The notes beneath the pieces are model-generated. The model saw nothing but the letters and a program-made list of their open reading frames with translations, did no database searches and was not told the DNA's origin. Of a stretch of DNA of 64,000 nucleotides, positions 1 through 10,011 are shown in pieces. The DNA is from Chondrinema litorale (GTDB lineage Bacteria > Bacteroidota > Bacteroidia > Cytophagales > Flammeovirgaceae). The stretch is from NCBI RefSeq assembly GCF_026250525.1, contig NZ_CP111049.1, positions 124,001-188,000 of the forward strand, written 5' to 3'. Position numbers and translations under genes: made by a program. The number at the start of each line of letters is the position of its first letter. Within the stretch, counting starts at the first letter, position 1.

Positions 1-528
1 ACAGGCTCGCAATCAATCGTTTTTGATAAGGTTTTTGTACCCGAAACAGCCATTTCGCTAGAAAGACCAAGAAGTGAATTTCATATAGTTTGGGATATTG
101 TAATTACTGTAGCATTGCCTTTAATTATGTCTGCTTATGTGGGAATTGCAGAGCGAGCTATGGAAATTGCAGTAGAAAAAGGCAAAAAGTATTTCCGAAA
201 TCAAAATCACATCACACACATCATTGGCAAAATGAATAATACACTAGTAAGTGCCAGAACGCAATGGAAAGCCATGTATGCACTCACCAATAATTTTGAT
301 TTTAAACCAGATGAATCTATTACAAATGAGATGTTGAGTTTAAAAACCAATGTTGCAGATGCTTGTATACAAACAGTAAGTGAAGCAATGGAAGCAATTG
401 GTGGGCAAAGTTTCTATAAGAAAAATGAATTAGAAAGACTTTTTAGAGATGTGCAAGCGGCTCAATTTCATCCATTACCGAAATGGGAGCAATATGATTT
501 TGTAGGAAAAAGGATATTAAACAAATAG
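1..528 (+). CDS. Acyl-CoA dehydrogenase family protein, C-terminal part (5' truncated by window edge)
   Basis: The frame is open from the first base, so the gene starts outside the window; the ATG at 115 is internal. The visible part begins TGSQSIVFDKVFVPE, the beta-domain signature of acyl-CoA dehydrogenases, and continues into the all-helical C-terminal domain (AYVGIAERAMEIAVEK, then an amphipathic segment ending near FHPLPKWEQYDFVGKR). The family oxidises acyl-CoA or related substrates with FAD. The substrate cannot be told from this fragment. A hairpin overlaps the stop codon. Confidence 0.8.
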   Translation, partial: TGSQSIVFDKVFVPETAISLERPRSEFHIVWDIVITVALPLIMSAYVGIAERAMEIAVEKGKKYFRNQNHITHIIGKMNNTLVSARTQWKAMYALTNNFDFKPDESITNEMLSLKTNVADACIQTVSEAMEAIGGQSFYKKNELERLFRDVQAAQFHPLPKWEQYDFVGKRILNK

Positions 529-557
529 AACCAACACAATAATTTGGTTGGTTCTAT
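525..557 (+). terminator. Hairpin at the end of the acyl-CoA dehydrogenase gene
   Basis: An 11-bp perfect inverted repeat (ATAGAACCAAC and its complement) overlaps the TAG stop. The downstream T-run is weak, so efficiency is uncertain. It also lies just past the end of the convergent transglutaminase gene. Confidence 0.5.
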
Positions 558-588
558 TCGAATTATATTATTTGAGAGGTTAGCTAAA

Positions 589-1446
589 TTATTGGTTAAC
601 CTCTTCTATTTGTTCTTTTACTGAAACATTATAGCTCGTATAATTTTCACCGGCTCCTTTAATTACCCCTTTAATCGCTGGGCAATCGCTAATGTCTACA
701 CCATGAGCAATTTTGATGTAATGAAAATCTTCTAACAGGTTGTTTGTAGGATCGAAGCCAACCCAACCAATTTTTGGAATTTTTGCTTGTACCCAAGCAT
801 GAATTGCTCCAGCACCAATAATATTATCTCCTTGATTTAAATATCCACTTACATATCTGGCCGGAATTTTATTTATCCTTAAGATCGCCAACATAAAATG
901 CGCATAATCTTGGCAAACTCCTTTTCTGTCTATAAGTGTAGTTTCTAGCTTTCTATAAACATCTGTAATGCTGCTATCATAAGTCATTTGTGTATTTACA
1001 AACTGATTGATACGCTTTAAAAAATCAAAAACGGATTCTCCTTCTTGCATTACAGGACACGAATAATCGGCCGGAATTCTGGTGTATTTATCTAAACTAA
1101 GAAAAGGGAAATGATCTATTCCAAAAGCATCTGACTGAATAAAAGACCTTTCTTCTTCATATGGAATTGACAAAAAATCGAAAGGGTTAGTAACTTTCTT
1201 ATCGACTAATGCATTAAACTTAAATTCAATTTTTTCAGGTTGATTTTTAAGCCTGAATCTTATGCTTTCAAAACCAAAAACATTCTTAGAAAAATAAGAA
1301 GGTGTATCTGGGTATATCTCAAAACTCGATTCTATTACCTCTTGTGAGCTGTTGTTGGTAGGTGAAACCAAAAAGTCCAATACAGACTCTTTTGATAAAG
1401 TAGAGTAAGTGTTTTGAGTAGAATAGCTAATTGTGTAAATAGGCAT
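589..1446 (-). CDS. Transglutaminase-like cysteine peptidase-fold protein
   Basis: 285 residues. The N-terminal ~120 residues form a beta-rich domain like the bacterial transglutaminase N-terminal domain. The core then shows the catalytic triad in order: Cys178 in RKGVCQDYAH, His216 in AIHAWVQ and Asp232 in DPTNN. There is no signal peptide, so it is probably cytoplasmic. Proteins of this type are commonly encoded next to alpha-E and circularly permuted ATP-grasp genes and are thought to act in a peptide-ligation or modification system. Here those partners are on the same strand at 12732-15202, about 11 kb away. The exact substrate is unknown. Confidence 0.85.
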   Translation of the reverse strand: MPIYTISYSTQNTYSTLSKESVLDFLVSPTNNSSQEVIESSFEIYPDTPSYFSKNVFGFESIRFRLKNQPEKIEFKFNALVDKKVTNPFDFLSIPYEEERSFIQSDAFGIDHFPFLSLDKYTRIPADYSCPVMQEGESVFDFLKRINQFVNTQMTYDSSITDVYRKLETTLIDRKGVCQDYAHFMLAILRINKIPARYVSGYLNQGDNIIGAGAIHAWVQAKIPKIGWVGFDPTNNLLEDFHYIKIAHGVDISDCPAIKGVIKGAGENYTSYNVSVKEQIEEVNQ

Positions 1447-1630
1447 CGCAAAATGATTAAGGTTAAATACTTTTTAATTGCCAATCAGAATTTAATATTT
1501 TGAGCAGCCCTAGATCAAACTAATTTCTTCCGATAACAAGCAAATCTAGTATTAAATTTCAAAATAGCTCTTTTCTTAAAATTTAATACTATTCTTATAA
1601 TTAAACAAAAAGCGAAATTGTTTTAGTATA

Positions 1631-1666
1631 AATAAAAAAACAAGGTCGCAATTTGCCACCTTGTTT
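1631..1666 (-). terminator. Rho-independent terminator of the susCD operon
   Basis: Inverted repeat 1638-1646 / 1658-1666 (AAACAAGGT arms, with a further GCAA/TTGC inner stem). Read on the minus strand it is followed by an almost uninterrupted T-run (1631-1640). It lies about 45 bases after the SusD stop. Confidence 0.75.
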
Positions 1667-1709
1667 ACATTTATGCTTTAGAGCACTTTAATCTACTTTT
1701 ATTATATTT

Positions 1710-3491
1710 TTACCATCCCGGGTTTTGCGTAATATTTGGGTTTTGAGCTATAGTACTTAAAGGAATCGGCCAGAGATAATGCTTACTTTCATCAAAAACA
1801 GGATTTGCCCAATCTGTTCCTTGGTATACATCAATATAAGTGTTACCAGAAACAGGATCTACAATAGTTTTAATGGTTGCATTTTCGTAACGCTCCGCAG
1901 CAGCATCATTCCAACGGATACCCATGGTAGGCACTTCTAGTTTTTTACCTTGCTTCCAACGACGCAAGTCATTATAGCGAAGCCCTTCCATAAACATTTC
2001 TATTCTGCGCTCTCTTCTTATTTCTACGATGAGAGGAGAAACGCCATCATTCGCGTATCTTGGGTCTTCTGGTACATTGCTCATATCTAGATGTGGCATG
2101 CCTACTCTGTCTCTTAACAGATTAATACTCATATCTAAATCTGTTTGAGTGATAGTGCCTAGTTCGGCAACAGCTTCTGCATAATTCAGTAATACTTCAC
2201 CAAATCTTAAGATAATTGCAGGAGATTCAGCCGTATTATAAGCTTTACCAATTAAATCATCTGCATTGTAATGTTTAATAATATGATAGCCAGTTGCTGT
2301 AATTAATCCTCCAGACATACCTGTTACACGCGGATAATCTCTGCCATCTAGGTTATAATATCTGTATTTTGGTGTGTCATCTGGATGCAGAATTGTTTGT
2401 CTTAACCTTGGATCGCGATTTTCAAATGCCGACTCAATGGTTTCATCTCCTTGGTATAGTGGAGAGATTGATATTGGTAAACCATCGGTACATAGATAAT
2501 CTTCTACCAAACTTTTTGTAGCACCACCAGAATAACTAAAGTAGCTCTGTACGTGATTGGTAAAAGTTCCCAATTGGTACTTTCTCCAATACATTACTTC
2601 AGAGTTTCCTGTTAAATCGAGCATTTGATGATAAGCATTGTAATCGCTTTCAGGATTCCCAGTATTATACAAAGAATAAGGACCATTTTCCATTACTTCT
2701 TTGGCTGCAGCCGCCGCTTCTTGCAACCACATTTCTGCATTAGCACCACCGTGGTATTTTCTCCATGTTCCTTCAAAAAGACAAATTCTAGATTTTACCA
2801 AAAGTGCACACCAGCGGTTCAATCTACCCGGAGCATTGCCATCAGACCAGTCGTCTGGTAAGTTTTCTGTTGCAAAAGTGAGGTCTGCCAATATATTATT
2901 CATGGCTTCTTCTCTAGGAGTACGGGCAGCATACAATTCTTCAGAATCGATGTTTAATTCTTTTTCTACCCAAGGTACAGCACCAAATTTTTCTACTTTC
3001 TCACCGTAAAACCAACCTCTAAATAAGCGAGCTTCTGCCGCATATTTATTAATGGTTTCTTCTGCAATATTTGCATTGCCATAGTTCTCCAAACCGACAT
3101 TAATGGCTCTCACGAAATTCCAGCCTTTGTAGCCAAACCATTGTGGTGAAGTAGGTATATTATGCTTTCCAGCTCTTACTTGTTGAAAACGAGAATGTCT
3201 GGAATGGTTTGGTGCCATGTTATCGGCAAACTCATCTTGAAACCAAATGCTTCCCCAGTGGCTATTGAATCCATCATAATGTCCCATTAGAATAGGCACA
3301 TTATCATCATTACGAGCTAAGTTATACAAGCTATTATTATAAACCATTAAGTCGGCTTCGGTATTCCAGAAAGTCTCACTGCTTATTTCATCAAGTGGAT
3401 ATCTTTCTAGAAACTCGTCATTACAACTGTTAGAAAGCAGAATTGAAATTATAGCTAGGGTGATTTTTATAATATAGTTCTTCATTTTCAT
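1710..3491 (-). CDS. susD-like: SusD/RagB-family outer-membrane nutrient-binding lipoprotein
   Basis: About 593 residues from the ATG at 3491 (the ATG at 3485 is equally possible). The frame stays open upstream to 3560, but that would overlap the end of SusC by 53 bases and put 23 residues before the signal peptide. The chosen start leaves a 16-base gap. An SPII signal ends in a lipobox (LLSNSC). The mature protein begins NDEFLERYPLDEISSETFW, the usual SusD N-terminus, and ends with the family's GLRYNDLRRWK and HYLWPIPLSTIAQNP motifs. SusD forms the lid of the SusC transporter and captures glycan or peptide at the cell surface. It is the last gene of the operon and is followed by a terminator. 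Confidence 0.93.
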   Translation of the reverse strand: MKMKNYIIKITLAIISILLSNSCNDEFLERYPLDEISSETFWNTEADLMVYNNSLYNLARNDDNVPILMGHYDGFNSHWGSIWFQDEFADNMAPNHSRHSRFQQVRAGKHNIPTSPQWFGYKGWNFVRAINVGLENYGNANIAEETINKYAAEARLFRGWFYGEKVEKFGAVPWVEKELNIDSEELYAARTPREEAMNNILADLTFATENLPDDWSDGNAPGRLNRWCALLVKSRICLFEGTWRKYHGGANAEMWLQEAAAAAKEVMENGPYSLYNTGNPESDYNAYHQMLDLTGNSEVMYWRKYQLGTFTNHVQSYFSYSGGATKSLVEDYLCTDGLPISISPLYQGDETIESAFENRDPRLRQTILHPDDTPKYRYYNLDGRDYPRVTGMSGGLITATGYHIIKHYNADDLIGKAYNTAESPAIILRFGEVLLNYAEAVAELGTITQTDLDMSINLLRDRVGMPHLDMSNVPEDPRYANDGVSPLIVEIRRERRIEMFMEGLRYNDLRRWKQGKKLEVPTMGIRWNDAAAERYENATIKTIVDPVSGNTYIDVYQGTDWANPVFDESKHYLWPIPLSTIAQNPNITQNPGW

Positions 3492-3507
3492 CTTCAATTT
3501 AAATGTC

Positions 3508-6500
3508 TTATAAAGAGATTCTTGCACCAAGTGTAAAGATGCGCTGCATCGGGTACTCAATCGCTCCTGAGTAAATAGTTTCAGGATCGAGTGGTTTGCG
3601 AATTGGTGAGTATTCCCAAAGGTTCATAGAAGCAAGGTACAATTGAGCTTGTCCGAGACCAGCTTTTTCTACCAAGTTTGTAGGTAAGCTATAACTTAGT
3701 GTGATGTTTTTCAAGCGGATGTATGCAGCATTTTGCAAGAATCTAGATTGTTGCTGAATGTTTTTCTTATCATTGGTGGAGATGTGAGGAGCAGCAAAGT
3801 AGGCATCTCTGTTATCTTCAGTCCAAGAATCTGTTATGTAGTATTTTTCAACATGACCCGCATTGAATGGGAAGAACCATGTCCAGTTACCAGAAGTTGG
3901 CCAGTGGTCTCTTTTAAAATATCCTTGGAAGAAAGTAGTAAGTGAGAAGTTTTTCCAACTTAAACCAGTATTAATGCCAAAGCTGTATCTTGGATTACTG
4001 TTACCAATAATTTTTCTATCTCCCGGATCATCCAAAGTGTTACTACCAGAACTGATAATGCCATCGCCATTTAGATCTTTGTACTGAATATCTCCCGGTC
4101 TCCAATTAGAGCCAATTCTAGATTGATCTGGTGCATCTGCAACATCTGCTTCTGTTTGGAAGATTCCAACCGTTTCATAACCCCAGATTTCACCCAATTT
4201 CTGTCCCACATAGTATTCAGAGATAGCACCAGTTGGGTTGTCGTATTTGGTAATTTCGGCTGTCCAGTCTGACAATGCGAGTGTAACATTGTAGCCCCAA
4301 TCTTTTTTAATTCTATCTCTCCATGTTAATGCCATTTCCCAACCACTTGTTCTCAAATCTGCTGCATTAGATTTTGGAGCACTTGTACCCAAAATATCAG
4401 GATATTCTACGTCCATCAACATGTCTTTGGTATCTCTGGTGTAGAGGTCAAAAGAAGCATCGAGTTTGCCCTCAAACATGGTAAAGTCTAAACCAATGTT
4501 TTTAGAAACTACAGTTTCCCAAGTAAGTGTAGGGCTTACTAAACCAGCAGCAGAAACATAAGGAATTAATCCGTTGCTCATGATGTATGGTGATGTACCG
4601 ATACCCATGGTAGAAATGTAAGGGTAATAAATTGGATTGTCGTTTCCATCTACTAACAACTGATTACCCAAAGTACCATAAGAAGCACGAACCTTCAAGT
4701 TTTCTAACCAACCTCTTGTACCCGCCATAAAGTTCTCGTTAGATATTTTCCATCCAACAGAAACAGATGGGAAGAACCCGAAGCGATCTTCTTTCGGAAA
4801 TCTGGAAGTACCATCGTAACGGCCGTTAAACTCAATGAGGTAGCGATCTTTAAAAATGTAGTTTAATCGATAAAATAAACCACGTAAAGCCACATGAGAA
4901 CTACCACCAAAAGTTTGTTGTGTTCCAGTAGTTGCATTGAGGTCGGTGATAGATGGCGTAATTAATGATCTGGCTTGTGCTCTTATGTATTTATTTTGTC
5001 CCCACTCTTGATTAAAACCTACCATGGCAGTTAAATCGTGGTTTAGTGATGAACTCAGCTTGTACTCGCCAAATATGTTAAATACATAATATTGATTGTA
5101 ATTACTACGATTGTCTATCCAATCGTCGCCACTAAAACCATTGCTTATAGGGTTAGTGTCGGTTAAATCATTACTAACTATCTCGATTTTACTCTGCACA
5201 TCCTGATAGCTTCTATTAAAGATGTTGTAAGAGAAATTAGAGATAATTTTAAATCCTTTAAATGGAGTTACTGTAGCTCCAGTAGTTAGCCAGATGTCGT
5301 TATTGGTGTAAGTAGTTCTACCACCATCTTTTAGATAGGGGAAAAAGTTAGTACCACCAAAATATTTACCGATTAAAGGTGCATATAAATCATGATCACC
5401 AGGTTCTAGGTAATAGTCTAAATCGGGGAATTGTACTGGCATAATCGGGTTTACTCTTGCCAGTGAGTTAATGTTTACATCCCAGTTGTAAAAGTGAGGC
5501 TTATCGCTTTTTTGAGAGTTAAAAACTATTTTTTCATTCAAGGTAAGCCATTTATTCACTTTAAATTCGCCTTTCATCAAGATGTTATAGCGCTTAAAGT
5601 TTTCATTGTTATATCTGAGATAACCGTCTTTATTTAAATGGCCAAACGATACATAGTAATTTGAAGACTCCGAACCACCTGAAATTGTAAGATCGTGTTG
5701 TTGAGTAGGAGCGAGGTTGGTCATTATTTGGTTCTGATAATCATTATATCCATAATACCTCAACACACCGTCTACAACTCCCCATTCTGGTGCTGTATTT
5801 GGATTCTCAGACCATGCTTTGGTTGCTTCTACCATGGCATCGTCGTAGCTTGGTACTCCGTTGGTTCTAATGTTGGCAAGATTTCTAGCTTGCACAAATT
5901 CGTAAGGGTCAGTCACTACATCCATATTAAAAATAGGTTTTGCTAAAGACCATTGCGTATTTAGAGAGATATTTACCTTGCCAGCTTGACCTTTTTTAGT
6001 TTCGACCAGCACAACACCAAAAGCGGCTCTGGCTCCATACACAGCGGCAGCCGAAGCATCTTTTAACACACTCACACTTTTAATATCACTAGGGTTAATT
6101 CTGTTTAAATCCATAGGTACACCATCTACCAGAATAAGCGGAGCACCCCCATTAATAGACTCAAAACCTCTAATGTTAAAATCAATTCCTGCTGAAGGAT
6201 CGCCATTTCTTACGGTAACATTTAGGTTAGGAACTACCCCTTGCAAACCTTCACCAACCGATGCGATAGGTCTGTTTTCGAGTCTTTCACTATCAGCGGT
6301 TCCTACAGCACCAGTTAGGTTTACTTTTTCTTGTGTTCCGTAACCAACTACTACGACTTCTTCGAGTTGTTCCAGATCAGACTCCAAAGCAATATCTATT
6401 ACACTCTGGTTGCCTATTTCTATTTCTTGGGTTAGAAATCCAATATAACTAAATTGTAAAACACTATTTGCAGGGGCAGAAAGCGAATATTGCCCGTTTA

Positions 6501-7008
6501 GGTCTGTGGTAGTTCCGTTAGATGTTCCTTTAATAAGAATACTCACACCCGGTAATGGTTCTTGGCCATCACCAGATGTAACTGTTCCAGAAATTTTAAT
6601 TTGTAGTGGGGCTTCATACTGAACTTCTTCTACATAATTTCTAAAGAAGTTTTTCTTTACATGAATATTTCCATTTACTCGCCTAAAATGTAGGTGAGCA
6701 TCTTTAGAGAGAATTCTAAGAATATCTCCCAATGAGCGATTATTAAACTCACCAGAAATTTTGATGTCTTTGTTTATAATTTCTTTATGATAAGAAAACT
6801 TAAGATTGGTTTCCTTTTCAATTTTCGAAAAGACATCTTTTAGATTGTTGTTATACAAATGAATGGATATGTGTATATCTTCTATACTAGCATTTTGAGA
6901 GTTACCTTCTTTTGCAAGTAAGAACTGTAGAAATACAGTTTGTAACAATATGCCAATTAATACATTTCTTGACATAAACATAATTAGTCTTAGTAGTTTC
7001 AATTTCAT
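3508..7008 (-). CDS. susC-like: SusC/RagA-family TonB-linked outer-membrane transporter with STN domain
   Basis: 1166 residues. Order: signal peptide (about 1-35), a secretin/TonB N-terminal (STN) domain (about 45-115), a carboxypeptidase-regulatory-like domain (about 135-215, with PLPGVSILIKGTSNGTTTD), a TonB box and plug (YGTQEKVNLTGAVG, ILVDGVPMDLNRINPSDI, SVLKDASAAAVYGARAA), and the beta barrel. The STN domain marks SusC proteins that signal through a FecR anti-sigma, and a FecR and an ECF sigma gene lie immediately upstream. It imports an oligomer together with SusD. There is no glycan-degrading enzyme within the operon, so the substrate is not evident. Confidence 0.93.
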   Translation of the reverse strand: MKLKLLRLIMFMSRNVLIGILLQTVFLQFLLAKEGNSQNASIEDIHISIHLYNNNLKDVFSKIEKETNLKFSYHKEIINKDIKISGEFNNRSLGDILRILSKDAHLHFRRVNGNIHVKKNFFRNYVEEVQYEAPLQIKISGTVTSGDGQEPLPGVSILIKGTSNGTTTDLNGQYSLSAPANSVLQFSYIGFLTQEIEIGNQSVIDIALESDLEQLEEVVVVGYGTQEKVNLTGAVGTADSERLENRPIASVGEGLQGVVPNLNVTVRNGDPSAGIDFNIRGFESINGGAPLILVDGVPMDLNRINPSDIKSVSVLKDASAAAVYGARAAFGVVLVETKKGQAGKVNISLNTQWSLAKPIFNMDVVTDPYEFVQARNLANIRTNGVPSYDDAMVEATKAWSENPNTAPEWGVVDGVLRYYGYNDYQNQIMTNLAPTQQHDLTISGGSESSNYYVSFGHLNKDGYLRYNNENFKRYNILMKGEFKVNKWLTLNEKIVFNSQKSDKPHFYNWDVNINSLARVNPIMPVQFPDLDYYLEPGDHDLYAPLIGKYFGGTNFFPYLKDGGRTTYTNNDIWLTTGATVTPFKGFKIISNFSYNIFNRSYQDVQSKIEIVSNDLTDTNPISNGFSGDDWIDNRSNYNQYYVFNIFGEYKLSSSLNHDLTAMVGFNQEWGQNKYIRAQARSLITPSITDLNATTGTQQTFGGSSHVALRGLFYRLNYIFKDRYLIEFNGRYDGTSRFPKEDRFGFFPSVSVGWKISNENFMAGTRGWLENLKVRASYGTLGNQLLVDGNDNPIYYPYISTMGIGTSPYIMSNGLIPYVSAAGLVSPTLTWETVVSKNIGLDFTMFEGKLDASFDLYTRDTKDMLMDVEYPDILGTSAPKSNAADLRTSGWEMALTWRDRIKKDWGYNVTLALSDWTAEITKYDNPTGAISEYYVGQKLGEIWGYETVGIFQTEADVADAPDQSRIGSNWRPGDIQYKDLNGDGIISSGSNTLDDPGDRKIIGNSNPRYSFGINTGLSWKNFSLTTFFQGYFKRDHWPTSGNWTWFFPFNAGHVEKYYITDSWTEDNRDAYFAAPHISTNDKKNIQQQSRFLQNAAYIRLKNITLSYSLPTNLVEKAGLGQAQLYLASMNLWEYSPIRKPLDPETIYSGAIEYPMQRIFTLGARISL

Positions 7009-7113
7009 ATTTTTGTTATGTTTTTAATTAAACAAAAGATTACCACCCATTCCCGTAGCATATAAGAGGTTCCCCAACGTCTTTTCTGATAGGAATGGTG
7101 AAGTGATTTTTAG

Positions 7114-7150
7114 AAAGTCAGTACGTCTGAATTTTCAGTGTACTGGCTTT
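7114..7150. other. Hairpin between fecR and susC
   Basis: An 11-bp stem (AAAGTCAGTAC against GTACTGGCTTT, with one G-U pair) lies in the 212-base gap between FecR and SusC. The T-run (to 7154) follows it on the plus strand. On the minus strand, in which these genes are read, the hairpin is followed only by a short U-stretch. It may limit read-through from the regulator genes into susC. Confidence 0.4.
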
Positions 7151-7220
7151 TTTTAACCCGAATTAAATAGCGATAAAGTTGTCATTGTTTTTTTGTTTTG
7201 GTTATGAATCAAATCCGATT

Positions 7221-8264
7221 TTAGTTAAATATTTTCACGTTCTTATCCTGTATTTCATAGTTAAAACCCAGAGTAAAACCTAGACCATCGAGTACTTCGC
7301 CTAGAGAAGCATTATTGTATTGTCCCGTATAACCGCGATTTATTTGTTTGTTAAGCTCGGTATTAAATTTTACACCGTACCATCTGCCTAGTCGCTTAAT
7401 TATCTCCTCGAAGGAAGCATCATTAAAAAACAGGATACCATCTTTCCAGCTTAAGATTTCTTTTGCATCAAAATGACTACGATCGACTAGCATCTCCCCA
7501 ACTTTATTTCTCTTAATCTCTAGCATTTCGCTAGGAGCGAGTATTTCACTTTTAGAAAATGCCTCACTATTCACTTGTACACTGCCCTCTACCAAAGCTA
7601 TTTGTACTTTGTTATCTGTTGCATAAGATTGAATGTTAAAAGAGGTACCCAACACTTTGGTTTCAATTTGATTTGTTACCACTATAAATGGTTTGCTGGT
7701 ATCTTTGCTTACTTCAAAAAAGGCTTCACCTTCTAAAAAAACTCTTCTTTCGTCTCCTGTAAATCTTTCAGGAAATTTTAACTTGCTCTCTGCATTAAGG
7801 TTAATTATAGTTCCATCTGTAAGCTTAATTGAAGAGTTTCTCCCTGCCGGATTACACTTTGTAACATACTTAATTTCAGTTTTTTCAGATTTGGATGGAA
7901 GTTGATTATTGTAGAAATAATAGCCTGCTACGATAAGTAATAAAATGGCCGCGGCAATTTTGAAAAGGTATCGATTAGGCTTTTGTGGCTCATAAACTAC
8001 TTTCGTCTCTTTTCTGGGAGTATCCATTTTGGCTTCAATTTCTTCCCATAAGGCATCAGCTTTGTTAAAAGACATATTGCTACTTTGGAAATTGCTGAGC
8101 CTAACCAGCTTCTTTGCAGCTTCTATTTTTTCTACTTCTTCGGGATTGTCTTCTAGCCAGTTGTTCCAGAACCTCACTGTTGTTTCATCAGGATTGAGTA
8201 TCCATTTCCTGAATTTCGCATCGTCTGCTAGTTGTTCTACAGTGAAGTTTTTATATTGATTCAT
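7221..8264 (-). CDS. fecR-like: FecR-family anti-sigma factor
   Basis: 347 residues. The cytoplasmic N-terminal ~95 residues are followed by one membrane span (LFKIAAAILLLIVAGYYFY) and then a periplasmic FecR domain (SIKLTDGTIINLNAESKLKFP, VFLEGEAFFEVSKD, FIVVTNQIETKVLGTSFNI). The C-terminal ~70 residues (IIKRLGRWYGVKF, TGQYNNASLGEVLDGL) form the STN-like DUF4974 module. It holds the ECF sigma factor inactive until SusC reports substrate through its STN domain. It is encoded between sigma and susC in the usual order. Confidence 0.93.
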   Translation of the reverse strand: MNQYKNFTVEQLADDAKFRKWILNPDETTVRFWNNWLEDNPEEVEKIEAAKKLVRLSNFQSSNMSFNKADALWEEIEAKMDTPRKETKVVYEPQKPNRYLFKIAAAILLLIVAGYYFYNNQLPSKSEKTEIKYVTKCNPAGRNSSIKLTDGTIINLNAESKLKFPERFTGDERRVFLEGEAFFEVSKDTSKPFIVVTNQIETKVLGTSFNIQSYATDNKVQIALVEGSVQVNSEAFSKSEILAPSEMLEIKRNKVGEMLVDRSHFDAKEILSWKDGILFFNDASFEEIIKRLGRWYGVKFNTELNKQINRGYTGQYNNASLGEVLDGLGFTLGFNYEIQDKNVKIFN

Positions 8265-8353
8265 TTGATTTTAGCTCCTTTTATTTACCAGAGACTTGCC
8301 AAAATCAGATGTAATGAAAATTCGATAAGTTTTTTTAATTTTTTCTGAGGAGA

Positions 8354-8950
8354 TTAAAAAAAGAAAAGCATCATAGAAATAATGCTAGAAAATTGAAACA
8401 GCTCTTTTCGGATGTTTCTTAAAGCCAGATGCACTAAATTTCTCGAAGCCTGATTGGAAATCTCCATAATTTCAGAAATTTCATTGTAATCAAATCCCTC
8501 AGTATACCTCAAATGAAAAGCTTCTTTTTCTCTTTTGCTAAGTTTGTTTATAGCATTGTAGGCTCTTCGGAGCTGGGTTTGAACATTTTCTGCTTCAATA
8601 ATTACTTCTTCTAGACTTAAAATAGCTTGAAACTGAAAACCCATTTCTGTGTGTAAACCATTTTTTCTTTTTCTCTCTTGAAGCCGTCTAACAATTTTTC
8701 TTTTTAGTGCAGTAAAGAGATAGGCTTTTACAGATTCCACCAAATCGAGTTGTTTTCGTTTATCCCATAGTTCGAGAAATAAATCTTGTAGGCAGTCTTC
8801 TATTAAGGTGTGATCTTTTGTGAAACTCTTTCCGAAGCAAAAAAGCGCATCTACATATAGGAAATATAATTCTTTTAAAGCTAACCTATCGTCTTCCCGA
8901 AATTGCGCCCAAAGAGCTGCATCGTTTTTAAGAAAACTTTTTGTAATCAT
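8354..8950 (-). CDS. ECF-type sigma-70 family RNA polymerase sigma factor
   Basis: 198 residues. Region 2 is near LKELYFLYVDALFCFGKSFT and LIEDCLQDLFLELWDKR. Region 4 is LSKREKEAFHLRYTEGFDYN, followed by the EISEIMEISNQASRNLVHLA helix-turn-helix. This is the Bacteroidota sigma type paired with FecR, which directs transcription of a neighbouring susCD pair. The stop is 89 bases upstream of fecR. A 42-bp element (9022-9063) lies 72 bases upstream of the start and recurs upstream of the next gene. Confidence 0.92.
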   Translation of the reverse strand: MITKSFLKNDAALWAQFREDDRLALKELYFLYVDALFCFGKSFTKDHTLIEDCLQDLFLELWDKRKQLDLVESVKAYLFTALKRKIVRRLQERKRKNGLHTEMGFQFQAILSLEEVIIEAENVQTQLRRAYNAINKLSKREKEAFHLRYTEGFDYNEISEIMEISNQASRNLVHLALRNIRKELFQFSSIISMMLFFF

Positions 8951-9021
8951 CGATTTATCTTCTGCGGATTAGCTATAATTATTTATTGGTAACTAAATCT
9001 AGGTTAAATTTTTAGTATTTC

Positions 9022-9063
9022 AAATAGCTAAGAGAGAATTGTAAGTAGATGAGAGGTTTTAAT
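9022..9063. repeat. 42-bp direct repeat, copy 1 (upstream of the sigma gene)
   Basis: Matches 10012-10053 at 39 of 42 positions by eye, in the same orientation. It begins AAATAGCTAAG and ends GATGAGAGGTTTTAAT. It lies 72 bases before the sigma start and about 20 bases past the lipoprotein stop, so it could be a regulatory element or a duplication scar. Confidence 0.8.
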
Positions 9064-9082
9064 TATGAAATTGGGTGTGTTT

Positions 9083-9934
9083 CTAATCTCTAAATTTTGG
9101 GTTCTCATCCAAATATTCTTCTCGATAATTTCCGTGCTCATTAAACATACTTTGGAATTGTCTGTAATTAATATTGCCTTTAAATGTATTGGAGTAGCTA
9201 TTACCAAGCTTTATTCTTAGATCTGTGTGGTAATCGCCATCATAAATTCTTGTATTCGTGAGTGCTACATAGTTTTGTGGTAAAATAATGGAATGAAGCC
9301 CAACACCGCACATATAGCTGAATGGTTCTTCAATAGCACGCCAATTGCCTATACTATCTTTGGCTTCAAGAAAAACAGGTATAAATTCTCCAAATCCAAT
9401 TTCAACATTAGTATCTTCTAAATTCTTAATTAATACAGGATAAGAAAAAATAGCTGTAGAATGAATATAGCTAAAATCAATAGGAATTTTAGTGGCGGTA
9501 TCTACTTTAATTTGGAGATTCAATGAATCAAATACTACATTTTTTGTAAAGCTATTCTCAAAAGATTCGAACTTGTCATCTTGGTTTCGATTCTCGTATT
9601 CATCCCTGAGTTTAAGAAAAACTTCAAAGTCTTCATCTGAATCACTAGGTGGAGGAGGAGGTGGCGACAACCAATAATTCGCAAAAATTGTATCCTGTTC
9701 TAAGCCTAAATAAAGAGGTTTGTTAAATGAAGTTGATATCCAAGTTTCTTCCTTAGACTCAATTTTTAGGTTTTGGTGATAAGACAGAGTATCAAGAATT
9801 ACAGGAAAGGTGTAATCTACACTTGATATCATAATATCCTTATGTATCTCTGTTTTAAGATTCTCACAAGAATAAAAGAGAGAAGTAGTGAGAATAACTA
9901 ATAAATATATTCTAAAGTAAGATTTGATAACCAT
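9083..9934 (-). CDS. Putative lipoprotein of unknown function
   Basis: About 283 residues from the ATG at 9934, chosen because it places a clean SPII signal (IYLLVILTTSLFYSC) at the N-terminus; the ATG at 9964 would add ten residues. No known domain was recognised. There is a proline run (SPPPPPPSDSDEDFEVF) in a charged middle segment. The C-terminal part looks beta-rich. The copy 2 repeat lies about 78 bases upstream of the chosen start, the same distance as copy 1 from the sigma gene, which suggests shared regulation. Confidence 0.7.
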   Translation of the reverse strand: MVIKSYFRIYLLVILTTSLFYSCENLKTEIHKDIMISSVDYTFPVILDTLSYHQNLKIESKEETWISTSFNKPLYLGLEQDTIFANYWLSPPPPPPSDSDEDFEVFLKLRDEYENRNQDDKFESFENSFTKNVVFDSLNLQIKVDTATKIPIDFSYIHSTAIFSYPVLIKNLEDTNVEIGFGEFIPVFLEAKDSIGNWRAIEEPFSYMCGVGLHSIILPQNYVALTNTRIYDGDYHTDLRIKLGNSYSNTFKGNINYRQFQSMFNEHGNYREEYLDENPKFRD

Positions 9935-10011
9935 TCTGATATATGCTTTTCTTATATAATACATGAAGCATAAAAAGGTACAGATTGGCTTAATGTATAA
10001 TTATTATCTAA

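Noticed and set aside
3492..3560. N-terminal extension of SusD
   Set aside because: It would overlap the SusC end and displace the lipoprotein signal; the ATG at 3491 or 3485 fits better.
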